Below, piece by piece: positions 35,141 to 40,187 of a stretch of 40,187 nucleotides of DNA. The DNA is from Alphaproteobacteria bacterium (GTDB lineage Bacteria; Pseudomonadota; Alphaproteobacteria; Rhodobacterales; Rhodobacteraceae): positions 1 through 40,187 of the forward strand of contig JAUIAU010000030.1 of NCBI GenBank assembly GCA_030425185.1, written 5' to 3'. The position numbers and the translations under genes are program-made. How positions within the stretch are numbered: position 1 is the first letter of the stretch; each line of letters opens with the position of its first letter. The notes under the pieces are model-generated. The model was not told where the DNA came from, did no database searches, and saw only the letters and a program-made list of their open reading frames with translations.

Positions 35141-36403
35141 ATGGCTCTGAACAGACGTGTCTTCATGGGCACCGCCGGGGCAGCAATGCTGGCCGCGCCC
35201 ATGCTGCGGGCGGCAGGCCATGGCAAGCCGAAGGTTCTGGTGATCGGCGGCGGGGCCGGGGGCGCGACCTGCGCCCGGTATCTCGCCAAGGACAGCGACG
35301 GCGCGCTCGACGTGACCCTCGTGGAACCCACGCGCACCTACTACACCTGCTTCTTCTCGAACCTCTATCTCGGCGGCTTCCGCGAGTACGAGAGCCTCGG
35401 CCACAGCTACGGCAAGCTGGCGTCGGAGTACGGGATCAACGTGATCCACGATTGGGCAACCGGGGTGGACCGCGACGCGAAGACCGTGACGCTCGCCGGG
35501 GGCAGCACGCTCTCCTACGACGTGCTGGTGCTCTCGCCCGGGATCGACTTCGTCGAGGGCTCGGTTCCCGGCTGGGATATCACCGCCCAGAACGCGATGC
35601 CGCACGCCTACAAGGGCGGCAGCCAGACCCAGCTTCTGAAGGCCCAGATCGAGGCGATGCCCGAGGGCGGCGTCTTCGCGATGGTCGCGCCGCCGAACCC
35701 CTACCGCTGCCCGCCCGGACCGTACGAGCGGATCTCGATGGTGGCGCATCACCTCAAGACCAACAATCCGACGGCGAAGATCCTCGTGGTCGACCCGAAG
35801 GAGAAGTTCTCGAAACAGGGTCTCTTCGAGGAAGGCTGGCAGGCGCATTATGCCGGCATGGTCACCCGGATCGGGCCCGACTTCGGTGGCGACAACGTCG
35901 AGGTGCGGCCCGACGCGATGGAAGTCGTGATCGACGGCGAGGTGAACAAGGTCGATGTCTGCAACGTCATCCCGGCCCAGAAGGCCGGCCTGATCTGCGC
36001 CGCCGCCGGTCTGACCGACGGCAACTGGGCCCCGGTCGCGCCGGACACCATGCAGAGCCGGATGGACGAGAACGTGTACATCCTCGGCGATGCGAGCGCC
36101 CAGGGCGACATGCCGAAATCGGGCTTCTCGGCCAACAGCCAGGCCAAGGTCGCGGCGAACGCCATCCGCGGTGCCCTGACCGGCAGCCGGGTGTTCCCAG
36201 CGCGCTACTCCAACACCTGCTGGTCACTGATCGCGCCCGAGGACGGGGTGAAGGTCGGCGCGTCCTACGAGCCGACGCCCGAGAAGATCGCCAGCGTGTC
36301 GAGCTTCATCAGCCAGACCGGCGAGGACGCTGCGCTGCGCAAGACGACCTACGAGGAGAGCCTCGGCTGGTACGCCGGCATCACCGCCGACATGTTCGGC
36401 TGA
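35141..36403 (+). CDS. soxF: SoxF, FAD-dependent sulfide dehydrogenase subunit
   Basis: A 420-residue flavoprotein related to the flavin subunit of flavocytochrome c. A Tat-like leader (LNRRVFMGTAGAAMLAAPM) precedes the FAD-binding motif VLVIGGGAGGATCARYL. Cys70 in TYYTCFFSN corresponds to the covalent FAD attachment site in that family, and Cys190 (PYRCPPGPYER) with Cys360 (YSNTCWSLI) correspond to the redox disulfide. In Paracoccus SoxF oxidises sulfide and is thought to reactivate the Sox system. Strong AAGGGAGGAAA ribosome binding site. Confidence 0.94.
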   Translation: MALNRRVFMGTAGAAMLAAPMLRAAGHGKPKVLVIGGGAGGATCARYLAKDSDGALDVTLVEPTRTYYTCFFSNLYLGGFREYESLGHSYGKLASEYGINVIHDWATGVDRDAKTVTLAGGSTLSYDVLVLSPGIDFVEGSVPGWDITAQNAMPHAYKGGSQTQLLKAQIEAMPEGGVFAMVAPPNPYRCPPGPYERISMVAHHLKTNNPTAKILVVDPKEKFSKQGLFEEGWQAHYAGMVTRIGPDFGGDNVEVRPDAMEVVIDGEVNKVDVCNVIPAQKAGLICAAAGLTDGNWAPVAPDTMQSRMDENVYILGDASAQGDMPKSGFSANSQAKVAANAIRGALTGSRVFPARYSNTCWSLIAPEDGVKVGASYEPTPEKIASVSSFISQTGEDAALRKTTYEESLGWYAGITADMFG

Positions 36404-36415
36404 CCCGGACCTGAC

Positions 36416-36452
36416 CCGGGCGGGGCTTGATCTCGGTCATGGCCCCGCCCGG
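36416..36452 (+). terminator. Hairpin after soxF
   Basis: CCGGGCGGGGC (36416-36426) and GCCCCGCCCGG (36442-36452) pair perfectly over 11 bases, 12 bases after the soxF stop. There is no T tract. Its 15-base loop coincides with the FNR-like site listed separately, so only one of the two interpretations may be right. Confidence 0.5.
36427..36440. promoter_or_regulatory. Possible FNR/CRP-type site before the DUF302 gene
   Basis: TTGAT-CTCG-GTCAT matches the FNR-family pattern TTGAY-N4-RTCAA at nine of ten arm positions. It lies 54 bases before the DUF302 start. It is weak alone but a better match occurs before the next gene at 36949. Confidence 0.3.
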
Positions 36453-36494
36453 ACATCCGGCGAAGCTGGCACAAGGGAGAGAAGGAGACCCCCA

Positions 36495-36935
36495 ATGACC
36501 CGGACCCGCTTCGCCGCTGCCCTCGGGGCAGCGCTGCTGATGACCCCTGCCGCACAGGCGCAGGAGGCCGTCACCCACGCTTTCGACGGCAGCTTCGACG
36601 ACGCCACCTTCGCGGTCGAGACCGCGATCGTCGGGCGCGGCCTCGTCATCGACTACGTGTCCCACACCGGCGAAATGCTGGCCCGCACCGGGGGTGACGT
36701 CGGCAGCGATGTCGAGATCTTCGAGGCCGCCGACATCTTCCTGTTCTGCTCGGCCAGCCTGAGCCGCAAGGTGATGGAGGCCGATCCCCTCAACATCGCG
36801 CACTGTCCCTATTCGATCTTCGTGTTCCAGCGCGACGGGCAGGTGGCGATCGGCCACCGGACCTATCCCGAGGGCCCGATGCAGGAGGTCGAGACGCTGC
36901 TTGAAAGCCTCGTGACCGAGGCGCTGGACGGCTGA
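36495..36935 (+). CDS. DUF302 domain periplasmic protein of the sox cluster
   Basis: A 146-residue exported protein. A signal peptide ends at AAQAQE (residue ~23), and the rest resembles DUF302: THAFDGSFDDATFAVETAIVG at the start, then SDVEIFEAADIFLFCSASLS, HCPYSIFVFQRDGQVAIGHR and a C-terminal helix. Two cysteines are present. DUF302 proteins often accompany sulfur-oxidation genes; the biochemical role is unknown. It follows soxF by 91 bases with an AGAAGGAG ribosome binding site and may be regulated apart from soxX-F, given the hairpin between them. Confidence 0.82.
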   Translation: MTRTRFAAALGAALLMTPAAQAQEAVTHAFDGSFDDATFAVETAIVGRGLVIDYVSHTGEMLARTGGDVGSDVEIFEAADIFLFCSASLSRKVMEADPLNIAHCPYSIFVFQRDGQVAIGHRTYPEGPMQEVETLLESLVTEALDG

Positions 36936-36948
36936 GCGCCGCCCGGAC

Positions 36949-36962
36949 TTGACCGGGGTCAA
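36949..36962. promoter_or_regulatory. Probable FNR/CRP-type site before the second YeeE/YedE gene
   Basis: TTGAC-CGGG-GTCAA is a perfect inverted repeat fitting TTGAY-N4-RTCAA, and extends to CTTGACC-GG-GGTCAAG (36948-36963). It lies 71 bases before the GTG at 37034, a suitable activator distance. It suggests control by oxygen or nitric oxide level through an FnrL/Dnr-type regulator. Confidence 0.5.
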
Positions 36963-37033
36963 GGTGCGGCCCCGCCGGTCCGGGTAGCGTCTCCGCCAGT
37001 TCGAAGTGACCCTGCCTGAAGGAGGGAGGTTGC

Positions 37034-38101
37034 GTGCTGACCGATCTGCTCGACACCTATGGTGATCCGCTGGTGCTGTTCCTCGCCGGCGGTCTTGTCG
37101 GCCTGCTCTTCGGGGCGCTGGCCCAGCACTCGCGGTTCTGCCTGCGCGCGGCGACAGTCGAGCTGGGCGGCGGCGTGATGGGCTCCCGCATGGCGATCTG
37201 GCTCCTGGCCTTCTCGGCCGCGGTGATCGGTACGCAGGGCGCGGTTCTCGCGGGCCTGCTCGACGCCTCCGGGGCCCGGCAGATCGCCGGGATCGGCTCG
37301 CTGTCGGGGGCGATCATCGGCGGCGGCCTCTTCGGCGTCGGCATGATCCTTGCGCGGGGCTGCGCGTCGCGCCTGCTGGTGCTGTCGGCCACCGGGAACC
37401 TGCGGGCGCTGGTGGCGGGGCTGGTGCTGACGCTGGCGGCACAGGCCAGCCTGCGCGGCGGCCTGTCGCCCCTGCGCGAGTGGCTGTTCGGTCTCTGGAC
37501 CATTCCCGGCGGCTATGCCCGCGACCTGCTGGCGCTGACTGGGATCGGGCACTGGGGCGGCTTCGCGCTGGGCCTCGCGATCCTGGCCTATGCGGTGGTC
37601 CTCACCCGCAAGACGGCGCTGCCGCTGACCGAGGCGGCCGCGGCCTTCGGCGTCGGGCTGGCGGTCGCGCTCGGCTGGGCGCTGACCTATGCCGTGGCGC
37701 AGTCCAGCTTCGAGGTGGTCGCGGTCTCGTCCGTCACCTTCTCCGGGCCGTCCACCGACACGCTGATGGGGCTGGTAAACGAACGCGCGCTGCCGCTCGA
37801 CTTCAACGTCGGCCTGATCCCGGGCGTGTTCCTCGGCGCGGGCCTGATGGCGCTGGCGCGGCGCGAGGTGAAGATCCAGCGGTTCGGCCCCGACACGCCG
37901 ATGGAGCGGTATCTCGCGGGCGCGATCCTGATGGGGTTCGGCTCGATGCTGGCGGGCGGCTGCGCGGTGGGCGCGGGCATGTCGGGCGGTGCGGTCTTCT
38001 CGCTGACGGCGTGGCTTGCGCTCTTCTCGATGTGGGTCGGTGCCGTGGCGACGAACGCGGTCCTGACCGGCACCCGCCCGTTCCTTCCCGTCGCCTCCTG
38101 A
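37034..38101 (+). CDS. Second YeeE/YedE-type transporter
   Basis: A 355-residue multi-pass membrane protein of the same family as the soxT product but diverged. The family cysteines are Cys36 in AQHSRFCLRAATVEL, Cys110 in MILARGCASRLLVLSATGN and Cys310 in MLAGGCAVGAGMSGG. It probably moves a sulfur-containing ion across the inner membrane; substrate and direction cannot be read from sequence. The start is a GTG at 37034 preceded four bases earlier by GGAGGGAGG. It closes the Sox island and is the last intact gene before the rearranged region. Confidence 0.85.
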   Translation: MLTDLLDTYGDPLVLFLAGGLVGLLFGALAQHSRFCLRAATVELGGGVMGSRMAIWLLAFSAAVIGTQGAVLAGLLDASGARQIAGIGSLSGAIIGGGLFGVGMILARGCASRLLVLSATGNLRALVAGLVLTLAAQASLRGGLSPLREWLFGLWTIPGGYARDLLALTGIGHWGGFALGLAILAYAVVLTRKTALPLTEAAAAFGVGLAVALGWALTYAVAQSSFEVVAVSSVTFSGPSTDTLMGLVNERALPLDFNVGLIPGVFLGAGLMALARREVKIQRFGPDTPMERYLAGAILMGFGSMLAGGCAVGAGMSGGAVFSLTAWLALFSMWVGAVATNAVLTGTRPFLPVAS

Positions 38102-38121
38102 GACTCGCCCTGAAACGACGA

Positions 38122-38143
38122 AGGCCGCCCGTCCGAGCGGCCT
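38122..38143 (+). terminator. Hairpin after the second YeeE/YedE gene
   Basis: AGGCCGC (38122-38128) and GCGGCCT (38137-38143) form a seven-pair stem with an eight-base loop, 20 bases after the stop. No T tract follows. It marks the end of the Sox transcript if functional. Confidence 0.45.
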
Positions 38144-38210
38144 GTCGGATGCATGGAGCGGGCAATGGACTTCTCTATCGCTCCAATATCAACCGCTTAC
38201 AAGATGTTTC

Positions 38211-38295
38211 GTGGGAAGTTCCCCACATTCGTCCATTTTTCCCACAGTGTTTCTAGCGCAGAACCTCGTGTGGGGAAAGTAGATTGTGGGGAAAA
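38211..38295. repeat. Cluster of TGTGGGGAAA repeats
   Basis: Four to five copies of one motif lie in 85 bases, in an A/T-richer gap. Two direct copies of TGTGGGGAAA start at 38269 and 38285, 16 bases apart. Inverted copies are GTTCCCCACA at 38218-38227 and TTTTTCCCACA at 38236-38246, and GTGGGAA at 38211-38217 pairs with the first of these as a near palindrome. The last copy abuts the stop codon of the truncated gene at 38296. This looks like a protein-binding array, but its function is unknown. Confidence 0.6.
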
Positions 38296-38519
38296 TTAGA
38301 CCAGTTCCGTGATCGAACCGGCGGGGTTTACGAGATCGCGAGAGCCCTCAACCTTGAGTTTCCGGCCCGGGCGGCGATCCAGGTTGATGATGGAATACCC
38401 GCCCAGCTTCTGGCGTGGGCAGTCCGTGAGATCGTAGAGGTCCAGGCCCGCCGAGGCGTTGTCACACGGCTCCACAAAGCAGCCGATCAGTCGGTTGTCC
38501 CCCACCGGCTCAGTCACGA
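38296..38519 (-). pseudogene. C-terminal fragment of an unidentified gene cut by an IS21-family end
   Basis: An open frame of about 74 codons runs leftward out of the IS21 end at 38520 to a TAA at 38296. The peptide (VGDNRLIGCFVEPCDNASAG, then LYDLTDCPRQKLGGYSIINL and basic RRPGRKLKVEG) has protein-like composition, better than the overlapping plus-strand frame, but I do not recognise it. The only ATG in frame, at 38532, lies inside the IS sequence, which indicates that the gene's 5' part was removed by the insertion. The missing part is not seen to the right of the IS debris in this window. Confidence 0.5.
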
Positions 38520-38524
38520 TGTCA

Positions 38525-38569
38525 ATCGGCATCCAATCGGGCCCCCTGATCGGCGTCCAAAAGGGCCCC
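38525..38569. repeat. Subterminal direct repeats of the IS21-family end
   Basis: Two 21-base direct repeats, at 38525-38545 and 38549-38569, share 18 of 21 positions (core ATCGGC-TCCAA-GGGCCCC) and start 24 bases apart. Multiple subterminal repeats that bind the transposase are typical of IS21-family ends. Confidence 0.72.
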
Positions 38570-38650
38570 TTCTGGCGTGACGGGAGCTGGCCCGAGGCGG
38601 CGTAGCTTTCCAGCTTGCGCAGCCGTCTCGGGCCAGCGTTTCGGCCGGGC

Positions 38651-38872
38651 TCAGACGCGGGTTTTGAGGCGCCAGCTCTCGTTGCCGGTTTCGACGATGT
38701 CGCAATGATGGGTGAGGCGGTCGAGCAGTGCGGTGGTCATCTTGGCGTCGCCGAAGACCGTAGGCCATTCGCCGAAAGCAAGGTTGGTGGTGACGATGAC
38801 CGAGGTCTGTTCGTAGAGCTTGCTGATCAGGTGGAACAGGAGCTGCCCGCCAGACTGGGCAAAGGGGAGATA
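38651..38872 (-). pseudogene. istB C-terminal fragment (IS21-family helper ATPase)
   Basis: Reading leftward from 38872, 73 codons match the last third of Ist[35 protein letters not shown] and [19 protein letters not shown], ending at a TGA at 38651. Intact IstB has LDELG before YLPF (Walker B); here that is replaced by unrelated sequence, marking a breakpoint close to 38872. Confidence 0.85.
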
Positions 38873-38909
38873 CCACCCGTTGATCACCTCCATCGCCGAG
38901 ACCGGCGAC

Positions 38910-39122
38910 ATGCTCGATGTGCGCGATCTGGCGCGAGGCGAGTTCCTGAGCCAACAGCGCAACGTGGTGCTGGTCGGCGGGACGGGCACGGGCAAAACCC
39001 ACATCTCCGTCGGCATCGCGCGGGCCGTCATCCGCAACGGGGCACGTGGCCGCTTCTTCAACGTCGTGGATCTGGTCAACAAGCTGGAAGCTGAGGCCCG
39101 CGCTGGTCGCGCCGGGCGGTTG
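38910..39122 (+). pseudogene. istB middle fragment with Walker A motif, inverted
   Basis: On the plus strand, 71 codons match the central part of Ist[35 protein letters not shown] with the Walker A motif, and [20 protein letters not shown]. Similarity stops after RAGRAGRL, where intact IstB continues into its Walker B region. The fragment points the opposite way to the C-terminal piece beside it. Because the two pieces are complementary parts of one gene on opposite strands, a local inversion is the simplest explanation. The first ~85 residues of IstB are missing. Confidence 0.83.
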
Positions 39123-39152
39123 TCTTCGCGCGTGATGCCGGTTTCGGTCGGG

Positions 39153-39647
39153 TCAATAGTCAGAGCTGTGAGCCAGCGGGTCGAATGCAGGCCTTCGGGT
39201 TTCCGACAGGGTTTCATATGCCAGTACCCGGCGAATGTTGCGGGCCGAGGCCAAGTAGGGCCGCGCAGCGACTGAAACGCCATAGGCTATGGCGCCGTGA
39301 TCCTTGTGCAGGTCGAAGGCGAAGGGCACGTAGATTTCTTGCGGGTCGACTTCTGCCATAAGAGCGTTAATGACTTTGTTGATCTGGTGCGAGGGCATTG
39401 CATCCAGACAGGCTGCTGGCAATTCCCGGAACAACGGGGGCTTGCAGCCCAAGACCTGAACGGCGGCGCGACACTCGGCGCGAATGGTGTCCCAGGTCTC
39501 TGGCGACCAAAGGGGATGGGACGCCTCTCCGTGCCCGGTTAGAACTGCGACTTGCACGTCATGGCCTTCATCCACAAAACGGGCAATTGTCCCGCCCATA
39601 CCAAGAACTTCGTCATCCGCATGCGGGGCGACTATTAGAATTTTCAT
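39153..39647 (-). pseudogene. PIG-L/LmbE family deacetylase, 3'-truncated
   Basis: The open frame gives 164 residues where intact PIG-L deacetylases (zinc enzymes removing acetyl groups from N-acetylated sugars) usually have 220 or more. The zinc-site motifs are present: His9-Ala-Asp-Asp12 in VAPHADDEVLGMGGTIA and His114/His117 in [13 protein letters not shown]. Family-like sequence runs to [10 protein letters not shown] at residue 150, then 14 unrelated residues lead to a stop at 39153. The truncation, near 39198, faces the IS21 debris. The ATG at 39647 is the natural start. Such genes usually sit in surface-polysaccharide loci, so this may be the edge of one that was deleted. The shortened protein could still fold, but loss of the C-terminal helices makes this doubtful. 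Confidence 0.75.
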
Positions 39648-39992
39648 ACCGTTTTCCCAGATTCTAAACTGTGAGACGTCTTTATTGATATACTTGCGCC
39701 GGGCTCATCTCGTCCTTTAGAACGGTCCAAAGTTCGTCCAGTGGACTAGTGTTACGGGTCTCACACTTCCTACCTGTTTCGCTTGATTTCATCCAGCGCG
39801 GCGTTCACGGGCGAGGATGGAGACCGGGTCGCATCTGGCGAAACATCACAGGAGAGCCTATTTCGCGGCGGATTTTATAGTCTACGATCGCCAGAACCGT
39901 CGACAACAGGGATAAACCCAAGCTGGCCTAGAGAATATCAATGATTCGTTTCCTCTATCGCGCCGTTTCAAATTACCAGCCACCTGCCTTAA
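39648..39992. other. Gene-free stretch between PIG-L remnant and IS1380-family end
   Basis: This 345-base stretch is visibly lower in GC than the rest of the window and has no open frame I would support on either strand. It should hold the PIG-L promoter near its left end, but I cannot place the boxes. It ends with TTAA at 39989-39992, which fits the target site of an IS1380-family element. Confidence 0.5.
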
Positions 39993-40187
39993 CCCACGTT
40001 ATTCACCGTGGTAAGTGTGGAAGAGCGTCGCAGGGGCTGATCGGGGCGTTGTAGCGGTACGGTGAGCGAGGTGACGAGGAAGAAGCGATCGAGCAGCAGG
40101 TCGTCCGGGCGTTCCTTGACCACCAGGACAACCCGCCGAGGCTTGTCCCAGCTCTCGGCCTGATACTCCAAGGCGTGGGTCCAGATG
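39993..40187 (-). mobile_element. End of an IS1380-family element, internally deleted, runs off the window
   Basis: The terminus begins CCCACGTTATTCACCG directly after TTAA. Reading leftward from the right edge, the transposase frame matches IS1380-type sequence: LEYQAESWDKPRRVVLVVKE then RPDDLLLDRFFLVTSL. Similarity stops at about 40064, where the frame passes straight into the non-coding IS end and stops at 39989. The C-terminal third of the transposase is therefore deleted. The N-terminal part lies outside the window. Confidence 0.75.

Larger units (their letters stand above)
38520..39122. mobile_element. IS21-family element remnant, rearranged
   Basis: The left boundary begins TGTCAATCGGCATCC at 38520, which looks like an IS21-type terminus with internal repeats (see next entry). 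It is followed by the 3' part of istB on the minus strand and then a middle part of istB on the plus strand. No istA is present and no second terminus is visible, so the element is dead. The right boundary is placed at the end of istB similarity. Confidence 0.75.

Noticed and set aside
38284-38580. 98-codon plus-strand frame beginning in the TGTGGGG array
   Set aside because: It runs through the IS21 end and opposes a more protein-like minus-strand fragment.
38102-40187. Defence or toxin-antitoxin system in the right-hand region
   Set aside because: I looked for one because the region is accessory-like, but only IS fragments, a truncated deacetylase and an unknown gene fragment can be supported. 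No CRISPR-type repeat array was seen anywhere in the window.

Overview
This is a high-GC window from an alphaproteobacterium, most likely a member of Rhodobacterales (Rhodobacteraceae). The evidence is the gene content and order: hisB-hisH / hisA / hisF-hisE split by small accessory genes, a divergent Lrp regulator next to hppD, many short secreted proteins of the kind seen in this family, and a complete Paracoccus-type sox cluster. I cannot name the genus from sequence alone.

Layout. Positions 39-24312 are chromosomal housekeeping and conserved-hypothetical genes: cobT; a Kef-type cation/proton antiporter; an Lrp regulator divergent from hppD; a periplasmic SIMPL protein; a 922-residue protein that looks like a PilM/GspL-like N-terminus joined through one membrane helix to a PilP/GspC-like C-terminus; two linked secreted proteins; metY; a GT2-GtrA glycosyltransferase; the histidine genes hisBH, hisA and hisFE interleaved with a DUF2147 protein, a small membrane protein and a Hint-domain protein; a TPR protein, a CoA-binding protein, a YHS protein and a zinc-ribbon protein; rlmB; a tRNA-Tyr gene with an unusual D arm; and an overlapping pair of glycosyltransferases.

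Positions 24317-38101 are a thiosulfate-oxidation (Sox) island. soxS-soxR-soxT run leftward. soxV-W-X-Y-Z-A-B-C-D-E-F, a DUF302 gene and a second YeeE/YedE-type transporter run rightward. SoxXA, SoxYZ, SoxB and SoxCD form the periplasmic thiosulfate-oxidising multienzyme system. SoxV, SoxW and SoxS supply thiol reductant. SoxEF is a flavocytochrome c-like pair. The two YeeE/YedE proteins bracket the cluster and probably import sulfur compounds. SoxR is an ArsR-type repressor with two cysteines placed as in the persulfide sensor SqrR. A perfect ATTC-N8-GAAT site lies before soxX and a near match lies between soxS and soxV.

Positions from about 38100 to the right edge are different: lower GC, damaged genes and mobile-element debris. 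They hold a cluster of TGTGGGGAAA repeats, a gene cut by an IS21-family end, an istB gene split into two pieces on opposite strands, a PIG-L deacetylase gene that has lost its 3' end, 345 bases with no recognisable gene, and the end of an internally deleted IS1380-family element that runs off the window. This looks like a recombination scar next to the Sox island rather than an intact accessory system.
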